Translations under genes and position numbers: made by a program
Part shown: one piece after another, positions 8,953 to 18,935 of the stretch
Position numbering within the stretch: the stretch's first letter is position 1
How the letters are laid out: every line of letters starts with the position of its first letter
Notes under the pieces: generated by a model
What the model was told of the DNA's origin: nothing
What the model saw: only the letters and a program-made list of their open reading frames with translations
The model's database searches: none
Assembly: GCA_902799015.1 (NCBI GenBank)
Contig: CADBZI010000027.1
Span: 1 to 41,179, forward strand
Direction: 5' to 3'
DNA length: 41,179 nucleotides
DNA from: an uncultured Lachnospiraceae bacterium
GTDB lineage: Bacteria > Bacillota > Clostridia > Lachnospirales > Lachnospiraceae

Positions 8953-9792
8953 TCACTTTGCCTGCTCTGTGCTGCTTTCCTCCTGCGCGAGCAGGAAACG
9001 CAGAAAACGCATTGCTTCCTCGCTTCTGGATGTATTTCCGACCAGAGAAACCCACACCTGACTGCCTGCTGCATAGATCGGATACCCGCCGATGACCCCG
9101 GCCGGATCGATCCGGACCGCATAAATATGCATGCCTTTCTGCGGCTGCGTATTCAGGGTATCCTGTTGGCCGTCATCCGGCATCTGGTCCCGCTTCATCA
9201 CGGCCCCTGTGTCCTGGTCCGTCTCCGGCTCTTGCGCATAATACAGGCAGCCGGCTTCCTGCAGCCTTTCGATCTCCTCCTGCGTCAGAAGATCCTCCAG
9301 TTCCAGAAGCATCCCGCCTTCCTGCTCGTACGCTGTCACATCAGGAGGAGCAAGAAAGACATCCAAAGTCCCCGCTCCGGTATAGGCGGTGATCTTAATG
9401 GAAGCTGCCACGTCCTGCTGAGAGGTTCCCGTGGCCTTCGGGTTCACCCGGATGGATGAGTCAAAGATGATCTCTTTGTTCTGATCCAGCCCGCCCAGTG
9501 ATGCAATGTAATCTGCCTGAAGCGTTTCCGTGTCCGGATCCAACTCATCCGCATTCAGAAAACAGGCATACAAAAGCGTTCTTGTGCGCGATCCATGAAT
9601 GATCGTCACAGCCAGATAGGCGATCAGGAGAATGGAGGCAGCGATGACCAGAACAATCTTATAATAATCCCAGAAATACTGGAGCTTTGCTCCGGTTCCC
9701 ATGCTGCGGATCTTATTCCACTCTTCATGACGTGCCCGGATGCGGTCCTGCTTCCACAGTTCTTTCTGATGTTTCTTTTCTTCCTCTGTCAT
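8953..9792 (-). CDS. Single-pass membrane protein of unknown function
   Basis: A 279-residue protein with a charged cytoplasmic N-terminus (about 1-42), one transmembrane helix (about 44-66) and a long outside domain of about 210 residues. The outside part has the alternating pattern of a small-molecule-binding fold: FLAPPDVTAYEQEGG and QVWVSLVGNTSRSEEAMRFLRFLL resemble the end of extracellular solute-binding-like domains. No catalytic motif is visible. It lies upstream of the small membrane protein at 8385-8888 and may function with it. A palindrome-rich leader of about 150 bp precedes it. Confidence 0.72.
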   Translation of the reverse strand: MTEEEKKHQKELWKQDRIRARHEEWNKIRSMGTGAKLQYFWDYYKIVLVIAASILLIAYLAVTIIHGSRTRTLLYACFLNADELDPDTETLQADYIASLGGLDQNKEIIFDSSIRVNPKATGTSQQDVAASIKITAYTGAGTLDVFLAPPDVTAYEQEGGMLLELEDLLTQEEIERLQEAGCLYYAQEPETDQDTGAVMKRDQMPDDGQQDTLNTQPQKGMHIYAVRIDPAGVIGGYPIYAAGSQVWVSLVGNTSRSEEAMRFLRFLLAQEESSTEQAK

Positions 9793-9823
9793 ATCCGAAC
9801 TGCTCCTGTGTCCTCTGCGGATT

Positions 9824-9940
9824 CAAGAACGCCAACGGCGTTCTTGCCGCGGTGCGCTCGGTGCGAAGCACCTTCCTCTGAGCGCGGCTGCGATCCGCCG
9901 GAGGCTTTATCTCAGTGGGGATTGACGCCCCCACTGAGAT
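9824..9940. repeat. Multi-hairpin palindromic element
   Basis: Three perfect inverted repeats lie in 117 bp: 9824-9833/9837-9846 (10-bp arms, CAAGAACGCC), a nested structure with GCGCTC/GAGCGC at 9854-9859/9880-9885 enclosing GGTGC-GAA-GCACC, and 9909-9920/9929-9940 (12-bp arms, ATCTCAGTGGGG). The block could be an intergenic repetitive element of REP or MITE type or a structured leader of the 9792 gene. No second copy is in this window. Confidence 0.65.
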
Positions 9941-9957
9941 GAATACTAACAGTATAA

Positions 9958-9990
9958 CAAAGTGGTCTGGTTTTCACCAGACCACTTTTT
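9958..9990 (-). terminator. Intrinsic terminator after groEL
   Basis: A hairpin with arms AAGTGGTCTGG and CCAGACCACTT is flanked by A-rich and T-rich sides. It lies about 30 bp past the groEL stop on the minus strand. The longer T run is on the plus strand, so it may act in both directions. Confidence 0.7.
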
Positions 9991-10014
9991 TCTGCTTTCG
10001 TCAGCAGCGCTTCA

Positions 10015-11655
<1,641 letters not shown>

Positions 11656-11937
11656 TTACTCGACCTTCGCCAGGATATCGCTCATCTTGCAGAGGATATA
11701 CTCCTCGTCTCCAAGCTTGAACTCATTGCCGGCATATTTGGAATAGACAACCTTATCGCCTTCTTTTACGCTCATGACGATCTCTTTGCCATCGATCTTT
11801 CCATCTCCTACCGCGATTACGGTAGCTTCCTGGGGTCTTTCCTGCGCCTTTGCCGCCAGAATAATGCCGCCCTTTGTTGTCTCCTCAGCCTCAAACTGCT
11901 TCAGAACAACCTTATCACCCAACGGAACTAATTTCAT
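11656..11937 (-). CDS. groS: Co-chaperonin GroES (Hsp10)
   Basis: The 93-residue lid subunit of the chaperonin. It begins M-K-L-V-P-L-G-D-K-V and contains the mobile-loop region EEETTKGGIILAA around residues 16-30. The start at 11937 was chosen over an upstream ATG because GGAGGCATGCACA directly precedes it and the resulting length is standard. It is the first gene of the operon. Confidence 0.97.
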   Translation of the reverse strand: MKLVPLGDKVVLKQFEAEETTKGGIILAAKAQERPQEATVIAVGDGKIDGKEIVMSVKEGDKVVYSKYAGNEFKLGDEEYILCKMSDILAKVE

Positions 11938-11978
11938 TGTGCATGCCTCCATTTCCTGTATCGGTATTTCCTTATTTA

Positions 11979-12005
11979 TTAGCACTCTTTAATTATGAGT
12001 GCTAA
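11979..12005 (-). promoter_or_regulatory. CIRCE operator (HrcA binding site) at groES
   Basis: A perfect match to the consensus: TTAGCACTC at 11979-11987, nine bases, GAGTGCTAA at 11997-12005. It lies between the promoter and the groES start, so it is expected to confer HrcA repression and heat induction. hrcA itself is not in the window. Confidence 0.95.
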
Positions 12006-12017
12006 ATTACGATACTC

Positions 12018-12045
12018 ATCATAACAGAAAAAAAGAATTATGCAA
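12018..12045 (-). promoter_or_regulatory. Promoter of groES-groEL
   Basis: TTGCAT (12040-12045), 16 bp with a T-rich spacer, TATGAT (12018-12023), directly upstream of the CIRCE on the minus strand. Confidence 0.75.
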
Positions 12046-12126
12046 CCCCTGCGGAAATGCACAATCCTTCCCTCTATAAAATAATTCTCTTTTTTTCTCG
12101 TTTTTTCATATCATTTCTTAACAAAG

Positions 12127-12915
12127 TCAGGCTCTTCCCTTTCCCGACCTGCGAAGCTCCTCCAGCTGCGTGTAAACCGCATCATTCATGATCTTCACAT
12201 AGGTTCCTTTCATGCCGGAGCTCTTAGACTGAATCACGCCGGCACTCTCAAACTTCCTGAGCGCATTGACAATCACAGAACGTGTAATGCCGACCCGGTC
12301 CGCGATCCTGCTCGCGACCAGTATTCCTTCCTCTCCGTCCAGCTCCTCGATGACATGCACAATGGCTTCCTGCTCGGAAACGCTGAGCGTATTGAAGGCA
12401 CTCTTCACAACCTGCATCTTGCGGTTTTCTTCTTCGCTCTCCTCGCTCTGAACACGCATCATCTCGAGCCCGATCACGGTCGTTCCATATTCGGAGAGAA
12501 TGATATCGTCAATCTCATACGGATCCTGTGTGCGGTACATAAAGACGGTTCCGAGTCTTTCCCCTGCGAATTCGATCGGGTTGACAATCGCCTGATACTG
12601 ATGAATGCTGTCGCCGGTAAATCCCAGTGTCTGGAGATTTACATTTTCCTTTGTGGAAAGAATGGAAAGGAACCGTTCATTCAGCATCGGGTCGATAAAC
12701 TGCCCCACCTGATCCGTGATCAGTTCCTGCAGGGCCGGTGTATTCTTCGCTTTGCTGACTCCAAGCGCCTTGCCTTTCTTACTGATCACAAGAACGTTGG
12801 AATTCAGAACCTGCGTCAGGACTTCGCAGATATCATTAAAGATAATCTTTCTCGTCGTATTGTTGTACAGTAGCTGACTGATCTTTCTTGTCTTATCGAG
12901 TAGCTGTACGCTCAT
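12127..12915 (-). CDS. codY: GTP-sensing transcriptional repressor CodY
   Basis: The 262-residue global nutrient regulator, which senses GTP and branched-chain amino acids. The N-terminal GAF domain (about 1-155) starts S-V-Q-L-L-D-K-T-R-K. The C-terminal winged helix holds the recognition helix in ASRIADRVGITRSVIVNALRKFESAG (given here by positions about 203-228). GTG/ATG alternatives upstream were rejected because GGAGGCAGCT stands before the ATG at 12915. It is the last gene of a yifB-dprA-topA-codY run, 38 bp after topA. The C-terminal tail is basic. Confidence 0.96.
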   Translation of the reverse strand: MSVQLLDKTRKISQLLYNNTTRKIIFNDICEVLTQVLNSNVLVISKKGKALGVSKAKNTPALQELITDQVGQFIDPMLNERFLSILSTKENVNLQTLGFTGDSIHQYQAIVNPIEFAGERLGTVFMYRTQDPYEIDDIILSEYGTTVIGLEMMRVQSEESEEENRKMQVVKSAFNTLSVSEQEAIVHVIEELDGEEGILVASRIADRVGITRSVIVNALRKFESAGVIQSKSSGMKGTYVKIMNDAVYTQLEELRRSGKGRA

Positions 12916-12953
12916 AGCTGCCTCCTGTATCATACAGCCCGGAATCTTCCGGG

Positions 12954-15047
12954 TCAGGAATCCTTCTCCTCGGTGCAGGAGTATCCGCAGGTACTGTTCT
13001 GACAAACGAGTGTCTCCCCTTTATGCGCCATCCAGCCGCCGCATTTCGGGCACCGTTTCTCACTTGGTTTTGCCCATGAGATAAAATCACACTCCGGATT
13101 CTCGCATCCGTAGAATCTTCTTCCCTTGCGGGAACGTCTCACGATCAGTTCACTGCCGCACTTCGGGCAGGATACTCCTGCCTTCTCATAGAAGGGCATC
13201 GTGTTATGGCACTCCGGGAAGCCCGGGCAAGCCAGGAACTTTCCATAGGGGCCATACTTAATGACCATATTGCGCCCACATTTGTCGCACCGGACATCCG
13301 TCTCTTCATCGGCGATCTTGATCTTCGAGAGCGTTCCTTCTGCTTCCTGCACTTCACGGTCCAGATCCGGATAGAAGTTTCTCACAATATCCTTCCAGTC
13401 CATCTGTCCCTCTGCAACCATGTCCAGAAGAGACTCCATATTCGCGGTGAATCCGATATCGTCGATCTCCGGGAAGGAGCTCTTCATAATGGCATTCACG
13501 GCATCTCCAAGCTCTGTCACATACAGGCTGCGGCCCTCTTTTGTCACATAGTGGCGCGCCAGCAGCGTAGAGATCGTGGGCGCGTAGGTCGACGGGCGGC
13601 CGATCCCTTTCTCCTCCAACGCGTGAACGAGCGTTGCCTCCGTAAAATGCGCCGGCGGCTGTGTAAAGTGCTGTGTCGGGTGAACCGCCTCCAGCGACAG
13701 CTTTGTCCCTTCCTTCAATGTTGTCAATCCGGAAACCTTAGGATCTTCCTCCCCCTCACTTTCGCGGTATACAGCCCTGTATCCTTCAAAGATCGTACGG
13801 GTTGTTCCGGTTGTGAACAGGTAATCCACATCTGCCTTTGCCGTAATCCGGATCTGCAGGGTTTCAATTCTGGCCGGTGTCATGCGGCTTCCGACAAACC
13901 GCTTCCAGATCAGCGTATACAGGCGCAGCTGTTCTTTGGACAGCGCGTTTTTCACGCTTTCCGGAGTCCTGCTGATATCGGTCGGACGGATGGCTTCATG
14001 GGCATCCTGAATCCTTGCGCTGCTTTCAGCTGCTGTCTTTCCGGCTTTCTCCCCTTCTGCCGCATATTCCGGCCCGTACTGCTTGCCGATATAGGCGGCA
14101 GCTGCCGCCGATGCCTCGGCCGAGATCCGGGTGGAATCCGTTCTCAGATAGGTGATCAGACCTTCCACGCCTTTTCCTTTGAGGTCAACGCCTTCATAAA
14201 GCTGCTGGGCGACCCGCATGGTTTTCTGCGTGCTGAAATTCAGCGCGCGGGCTGCCTCCTGCTGAAGTGTACTCGTCGTAAAGGGCAGCGGCGCTTTTCT
14301 GAGCTTCTCTCCCTTCTTCACTTCCGTCACGGAAATGTCGGCATGCGCGAGCGCACGGGCAATGGCATTCGCCCTTTCCTCATTCTCCGGCTGTTCCCTG
14401 GAAGAGCCGATTCCGTGGTACTGTGCCGTCAGGCATTTCTTTGCCTTCTCCGGCAGAAGATCCGCTTCAATCGTCCAGTACTCCCTGGGAACAAAATTCG
14501 AGATCTCCGCCTCCCGGTCAGCGATGATCCTCAGTGCCGCTGACTGTACGCGGCCTGCACTCAGTCCCTTCTTGATCTTTGTCCAGAGAAGCGGACTGAT
14601 GCGGTATCCGACCATACGGTCGAGAATCCGCCTTGCCTGCTGGGCATCCACCATATCCATATCAATCTGGCGGGGATGCTTCATCGCCTCTTTGACGGCA
14701 TTCTTCGTAATCTCATTGAACGTAATCCGGAAGGACTTCTTCGGATCCAGGTTCAATGCTGACATAAGATGCCAGCTGATCGCTTCCCCTTCCCGGTCCG
14801 GGTCGGTTGCGAGATAGATCTTGTCGGCTTTCTTTGCGTCCTTGCGAAGTGCCGCAAGCAGCTCACCTTTTCCGCGGATCGTGATGTATTTTGGTTCATA
14901 ATCATGCTCCACGTCGAATCCGAGCTGGCTCTTGGGAAGATCCCGCACATGACCGACAGAAGCCACGACTTTATAATTCTTATTTAAAAACTTGCTGATG
15001 GTCCTGACCTTGGTCGGGGACTCTACAATCACAAGGTTATTTGCCAT
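12954..15047 (-). CDS. topA: DNA topoisomerase I
   Basis: Relaxes negative supercoils by transient single-strand cleavage. The 697-residue protein has the Toprim domain at the start (VIVESPTK and the DPDREGE acidic motif at about 82-88), the type IA core with nucleophile Tyr300 in ITYLRTDSTR, and three C-terminal four-cysteine zinc ribbons (CDKCG, CPKCG and CPKCG beginning at about 590, 632 and 670). The start at 15047 follows AGGAAACAGGACAC; an ATG 21 codons upstream lacks a site. It is cotranscribed with codY downstream. Confidence 0.97.
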   Translation of the reverse strand: MANNLVIVESPTKVRTISKFLNKNYKVVASVGHVRDLPKSQLGFDVEHDYEPKYITIRGKGELLAALRKDAKKADKIYLATDPDREGEAISWHLMSALNLDPKKSFRITFNEITKNAVKEAMKHPRQIDMDMVDAQQARRILDRMVGYRISPLLWTKIKKGLSAGRVQSAALRIIADREAEISNFVPREYWTIEADLLPEKAKKCLTAQYHGIGSSREQPENEERANAIARALAHADISVTEVKKGEKLRKAPLPFTTSTLQQEAARALNFSTQKTMRVAQQLYEGVDLKGKGVEGLITYLRTDSTRISAEASAAAAAYIGKQYGPEYAAEGEKAGKTAAESSARIQDAHEAIRPTDISRTPESVKNALSKEQLRLYTLIWKRFVGSRMTPARIETLQIRITAKADVDYLFTTGTTRTIFEGYRAVYRESEGEEDPKVSGLTTLKEGTKLSLEAVHPTQHFTQPPAHFTEATLVHALEEKGIGRPSTYAPTISTLLARHYVTKEGRSLYVTELGDAVNAIMKSSFPEIDDIGFTANMESLLDMVAEGQMDWKDIVRNFYPDLDREVQEAEGTLSKIKIADEETDVRCDKCGRNMVIKYGPYGKFLACPGFPECHNTMPFYEKAGVSCPKCGSELIVRRSRKGRRFYGCENPECDFISWAKPSEKRCPKCGGWMAHKGETLVCQNSTCGYSCTEEKDS

Positions 15048-15184
15048 GTGTCCTGTTTCCTTTCTGCATTGGGCCGTGCAATGGTCCAAAGCCACAACAC
15101 TATAACCCAAATTTACACAGGACGCAAGTGGGGCTGCTTTTCCCCTCCCCGTTCGCTGTCCGGCTTTTTTCCGGTCTGCCGGCC

Positions 15185-16330
15185 TTACGCAATCTTCCTG
15201 ATATACCGGTTCTTCGATACCTCCGAAGCCAGATTCTTCAGCTGCAGATTCAAAAGCGCCCGCATGGACTGCAGCAGGGTCAGTCCTGCTTCCTGCGCGA
15301 TCTCATCGATTCCTTTCGAATCAAAGTTCAGTGCCGAATAGACTTTTTTCTCATCTTCTTCCATGTTCTTCATAATCTCCCGGATCAGATCCTCCTCCTT
15401 CGGCGGTATTCGTTCCAGATTCAGCGCGATCGCAAGATTCTTGAGAAGGCTTTCCGCGGAGAGCACGATGCCGGCGCCCTGTTCGATCAGCCGGTTGCAG
15501 CCATAGCTGAGCAGGTCATTGTAGCGGCCCGGTACCGCATAGACCTCCTTTCCCTGATCCAGCGCAAGGTCTGCCGTGATCAGGGAACCGCTCTGCGCCC
15601 GGGCTTCCACCACGATCACCGCATCGGAAAGCCCTGAGATCAGGCGGTTTCTCATGGGAAAATGATGCCGCAGAGGCGGTGTCATGGGTGCGAATTCCGA
15701 GATCACCCCTCCCTCCTCGATCAAACGGTCATAGAGGCCGCCGTTTTCCGCCGGATAGCAGACATCGGCGCCGCATCCAAGGACTGCGAAGGAGCTGCTG
15801 CCGGAATCGATGCATGCAGCCTGAGCGGTACCGTCCACACCGGCTGCCATTCCGCTGATGACCTGATACCCGTCAAGCGCAAGCGCCTTTCCCAGCACCG
15901 CAGCCATCTGCTTCCCGTAATTGCTGCATCTTCTGGCGCCAATGACCGCAACCGCGCTTTTTCCGGGATCCGGGAGTCTGCCTCTGTAGAACAGTCCCCA
16001 GGGACAGTCCGGAAGGTTTTTCAGCTTTTCCGGAAACAGCGGGGACTGGCGGCTGACAAAGTGAAGCTTCCTGAGCGCAAGCCGTTCCTCCGCCTCAACC
16101 ACAGAAGTTGTATCCTTATAATTAATCAGTGCATTGACCCATGCTGTCGTCGCCGCATCCGCAAGCTTCTTCCACCGGATCAGTTCTCTGGGCTGCGCTT
16201 CATAAAGCTGTTTCGGATTCCTGAAGTACCCGATCAGGCCGGCAATCTCAGAGCGATACAGCCCCGGGCAGCTGCACAGCCAGAGCCAGTAACGTTCCAT
16301 CTCTCTTTCCTGTGTGTTGATTCTGTCCAT
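15185..16330 (-). CDS. dprA: DNA-processing protein DprA/Smf
   Basis: A 381-residue protein that loads RecA on incoming single-stranded DNA during transformation. An N-terminal helical/SAM-like part is followed by the Rossmann-like DNA_processg_A domain (VAVIGARRCSNYGKQ, ISGMAAGVDGTAQ, SEFAPMTPPLRHHFPMRNR). It ends in a winged-helix domain (about 310-381, IDEIAQEAGL). The start at 16330 has GGAAGAAGG before the ATG. Together with yifB it suggests competence functions, but no late competence machinery is in the window. The 3' neighbour topA starts 137 bp on. Confidence 0.95.
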   Translation of the reverse strand: MDRINTQEREMERYWLWLCSCPGLYRSEIAGLIGYFRNPKQLYEAQPRELIRWKKLADAATTAWVNALINYKDTTSVVEAEERLALRKLHFVSRQSPLFPEKLKNLPDCPWGLFYRGRLPDPGKSAVAVIGARRCSNYGKQMAAVLGKALALDGYQVISGMAAGVDGTAQAACIDSGSSSFAVLGCGADVCYPAENGGLYDRLIEEGGVISEFAPMTPPLRHHFPMRNRLISGLSDAVIVVEARAQSGSLITADLALDQGKEVYAVPGRYNDLLSYGCNRLIEQGAGIVLSAESLLKNLAIALNLERIPPKEEDLIREIMKNMEEDEKKVYSALNFDSKGIDEIAQEAGLTLLQSMRALLNLQLKNLASEVSKNRYIRKIA

Positions 16331-16344
16331 TCCTTCTTCCTTTC

Positions 16345-16482
16345 TCAGGCCGCGCGCAGGGCCTGTTCCCAATCCTTCCGGTCCGTCTCCTCAGGCTGTG
16401 CGCAGGGCCTGTTCCCAATCCTTTCGGTCCACCGCATCAGGCTGTGCGCAGGGCCTGTTCCCAATATTTCCGGTCCACCGCT
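16345..16482 (-). repeat. Three tandem 46-bp copies of the yifB 3' end
   Basis: The units 16345-16390, 16391-16436 and 16437-16482 are nearly identical and each ends in a TGA on the minus strand. The unit nearest yifB encodes its last codons (DRKYWEQALRTA). The other two repeat the same codons (DRKDWEQALRTA and DRKDWEQALRAA) after the real stop, in the gap before dprA. They differ by a few substitutions, so the duplication is not brand new. Confidence 0.92.
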
Positions 16483-18047
16483 CTGTAGGAGACAGCCTCC
16501 GCCAGATGCTCCATCCTGACCAGATTCTCTCCCGAAAGATCCGCTATGGTCCGCGCCGTTTTCAGGATCCGGTGATAGGATCTCGCGGTAAGATGCATCC
16601 TTTCGTACAAATCGCGCATCATTTCCCGGCAGCCGTCCTCCATTTCGCAATATCTCCGGACCGCATCAGCATCCAGGTCAGAATTAAACCGGTATCTGGT
16701 TCCCCGGTATCTCTCCTGCTGAACCGCACGCGCCTGCATCACTCTCTGACGGATCTCGGAAGAGCTTTCCCCGCACGCATCGCTGGTTAATTCCTCATAC
16801 TTCACACGGTCTGCCTCGACGCACATATCGATCCGGTCCAGCAGCGGCATGCTGATCCTCGACAGATATCGCTTCACCTGCGCATTCGTGCAGGTGCATC
16901 TGCTGCGATCCGGAAAATACCCGCACTGACAGGGATTCATCGAGGCAATCAGCATGAATTCCGCAGGAAATGTGTAGGTGCCGCCCACCCGTGCGATCCG
17001 GATGCTGCCATCTTCCAAAGGGCCGCGCAGCATCTCCAGAACCGACCGGTCAAACTCCGGCAATTCATCCAGATACAGGATGCCCCGGTGCGCCAGGGAG
17101 ATCTCCCCCGGAGACGGCTCTTTTCCGCCTCCGCACAGTGCTGCTGCCGTGACGTTATGATGAGGCGCCCGGAAGGGCCGGGCCATCATCAATCCCGTAT
17201 TCTTCGGAAGCGTTCCCGCAATCGAATGAATCTTGGTGATCTCCAGTGCTTCTTCCAGGCTTGTCTGCGGAAGAATCGAAGCAATGCACCTGGCTGTCAG
17301 GCTCTTCCCCGCTCCGGGCGGGCCGACCATCAGGAGATTATGGAATCCGCTCACCGCAATCTCTGCCGCCCGCCGCATCAGCGCCTGGCCCCTGATCAGG
17401 GAAAAATCCACGCCGCCGCTCTCATTCTGGGCTTCTCTGAGCGCATGGATGTCGATCTTCATCGAACGAAGCGGCCCGGGATCAGCCAGCGGAGGTTCAT
17501 AGGCAGCCTCTTCGACCGGATAGACCCGCGCGCCTGTTCGCTCCGCCAGAAAATGAATCACCTGATTCAGATTCTCAGCTCCCAGAACATTGACCTCCCG
17601 CACCACAGAGCCCTCCGCAAGATTCTCCGAAGGGACAATCACCGTTCCGCATCCATATTCCTTTGCATGGGACACAATCTCCAGAACCCCTCTGACGGGC
17701 CCGATCTCACCATTCAGACTCAGCTCCCCGAGCAGCAGCACGCCATTCAGCGCCTGCTGCGGGAAGAATCCGTATCCGCCCATCAGCGAGATCGCGATGG
17801 CGAGATCAAACAGCGCCCCATCCTTGTGGAAGGAAGCCGGCGCAAGATTGACCGTAACGTGCTGCGGAGACAGTCTGACCCCGCTGTTTCTGAGCGCTGA
17901 CCGCACCCGCTCCGCTGCCTCCCTGGTCTCTGACGCCAGAAACCCAACCAGGCTGAACGTCGGAAGCCCGTCCGAGACATCTGCCTCCACGATCACCCTC
18001 CTGCTTTCAATTCCGTTGATGGAAGCGGAAACAACCGTACTGTACAT
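16437..18047 (-). CDS. yifB: YifB/ComM-family Mg chelatase-like AAA ATPase
   Basis: A 536-residue AAA+ ATPase. The N-terminal ChlI-like/Lon-protease-like fold domain (about 1-190) is followed by the AAA core with Walker A GPPGAGKS, Walker B LYLDELPEF and sensor SMNPCQCG, and a C-terminal Mg-chelatase helical domain. ComM in naturally competent bacteria is a branch-migration helicase that aids integration of divergent DNA; here the role is inferred from family and from dprA next door. The start at 18047 follows AAAGGAGGCTCTGGC. It is the first gene of yifB-dprA-topA-codY; its last codons are the source of a 46-bp tandem triplication. Confidence 0.93.
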   Translation of the reverse strand: MYSTVVSASINGIESRRVIVEADVSDGLPTFSLVGFLASETREAAERVRSALRNSGVRLSPQHVTVNLAPASFHKDGALFDLAIAISLMGGYGFFPQQALNGVLLLGELSLNGEIGPVRGVLEIVSHAKEYGCGTVIVPSENLAEGSVVREVNVLGAENLNQVIHFLAERTGARVYPVEEAAYEPPLADPGPLRSMKIDIHALREAQNESGGVDFSLIRGQALMRRAAEIAVSGFHNLLMVGPPGAGKSLTARCIASILPQTSLEEALEITKIHSIAGTLPKNTGLMMARPFRAPHHNVTAAALCGGGKEPSPGEISLAHRGILYLDELPEFDRSVLEMLRGPLEDGSIRIARVGGTYTFPAEFMLIASMNPCQCGYFPDRSRCTCTNAQVKRYLSRISMPLLDRIDMCVEADRVKYEELTSDACGESSSEIRQRVMQARAVQQERYRGTRYRFNSDLDADAVRRYCEMEDGCREMMRDLYERMHLTARSYHRILKTARTIADLSGENLVRMEHLAEAVSYRAVDRKYWEQALRTA

Positions 18048-18315
18048 GCCAGAGCCTCCTTTCGAATCGATCCGCACATACCGGCCGGCGGCAAAAGAAC
18101 CATCGACCCGGCATCCGGTCAGGAACATGCGCCGGGAAAGCTGCCAGGATCATGCAAAAGTCCCGCCGGGACTGCGTTGCTGTTCACAGTTTGCAGCAAC
18201 AAAAGCCCACTAAATTGAATAGAACGACAAAGGAAATATCCCGAGGCGAAATGCCTCTAAAAGAAAATGTGATATTTATCTAATGATAAAAGATTTTCCA
18301 GATGGGAAAAGGATA
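18048..18315. other. Gap between yifB and the tRNA-Thr terminator
   Basis: About 270 bp with no supported gene. It should hold the yifB promoter, but I see no convincing -35/-10 pair. Small palindromes lie at 18275-18290 (TTTATC-TAAT-GATAAA) and 18243-18257 (GAGGC/GCCTC). Confidence 0.4.
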
Positions 18316-18344
18316 TAAAAAAAACAGGGGTTTGTCAACCCCTG
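18316..18344 (-). terminator. Intrinsic terminator after tRNA-Thr
   Basis: CAGGGGTT (18325-18332) pairs with AACCCCTG (18337-18344) and on the minus strand is followed by a run of T residues. It lies just past the tRNA-Thr 3' end, so the tRNA is a separate short transcript. Confidence 0.88.
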
Positions 18345-18350
18345 CAGAAA

Positions 18351-18423
18351 AGCTGCTGACCAGAATCGAACTGGTGACCTCCACATTACCAATGTGACGC
18401 TCTACCGACTGAGCCACAGCAGC
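18351..18423 (-). tRNA. tRNA-Thr (GGT)
   Basis: A 73-nt cloverleaf on the minus strand: acceptor GCTGCTG/CAGCAGC, D arm with TGGCTCAGTCGG, anticodon loop TTGGTAA (anticodon GGT), and T arm with AGTTCGATT. CCA is not encoded. It has its own promoter and terminator. Confidence 0.97.
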
Positions 18424-18442
18424 TTATTGACCTTTCGTCAAC

Positions 18443-18478
18443 GACACGGATTCTACCACAGCGGAGAATCCGTGTCAA
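18443..18478 (-). promoter_or_regulatory. tRNA-Thr promoter inside an inverted repeat
   Basis: TTGACA (18473-18478), 17 bp, TAGAAT (18450-18455). A perfect 12-bp inverted repeat (GACACGGATTCT, 18443-18454, with AGAATCCGTGTC, 18465-18476) covers most of both boxes. The same hairpin lies just past the secG stop and could also end secG transcription, though no T run follows. Confidence 0.7.
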
Positions 18479-18488
18479 TTGTTTTCTT

Positions 18489-18851
18489 TTAAGCCTCTGT
18501 CTGGGCAGTCCCGGCTGCACTTTCCGTCTCGGCAGTCACAGCTGCGCTCTCCGTCTGAACAGTTCCGGCTGCGCTTTCCGTCTCAACCGTTGTAGCAGTC
18601 GGTGTGGACGAAGAAGAGGAAGAATCCGGAATCATATTCAGCAGCAGCGCAATCAGCAGAAAAGCAACTGCAAGAAACTTGGTGAACCGCACCAGGTTGC
18701 CTTCCATGGATCTGCTCTTGTTCTTTCCCCAGTAAGAATCACCGATTCCTCCGATAGAACCCAGTCCCGCGGCCTTTCCTTCCTGCATCAGAACGATTAC
18801 CGTCAGTGCAATACAGACCAACAGAAAAATGATCGTCAAAAAGATCTTCAT
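18489..18851 (-). CDS. secG: Preprotein translocase subunit SecG with repeat tail
   Basis: The small accessory subunit of the SecYEG protein-export channel in the membrane. Two transmembrane helices (about 3-22 and 58-76) flank the conserved loop MQEGKAAGLGSIGG. Typical SecG ends soon after the second helix, at about 75-80 residues. This one is 120 residues, with an added tail of a Ser run followed by about four Thr/Glu/Ser/Ala-rich repeats (variants of TETESAAG). The tail is acidic and likely disordered. It has its own promoter and lies downstream of rlmB. Confidence 0.92.
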   Translation of the reverse strand: MKIFLTIIFLLVCIALTVIVLMQEGKAAGLGSIGGIGDSYWGKNKSRSMEGNLVRFTKFLAVAFLLIALLLNMIPDSSSSSSTPTATTVETESAAGTVQTESAAVTAETESAAGTAQTEA

Positions 18852-18905
18852 AACCCTTTACTCCTTGTCTGTTCAGTTAAAATGCCGCCGTGCGGCACAA
18901 AAGAC

Positions 18906-18935
18906 ATATTACCACATACCCTTATGCGCAATCAA
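18906..18935 (-). promoter_or_regulatory. Possible promoter of secG
   Basis: TTGATT (18930-18935), 18 bp, TAATAT (18906-18911) on the minus strand, overlapping the end of rlmB. A short hairpin GCCGC-CGT-GCGGC follows in the leader. Confidence 0.45.

Noticed and set aside
16345-16482. CRISPR-like array
   Set aside because: The 46-bp units are directly adjacent without spacers and encode the end of yifB.
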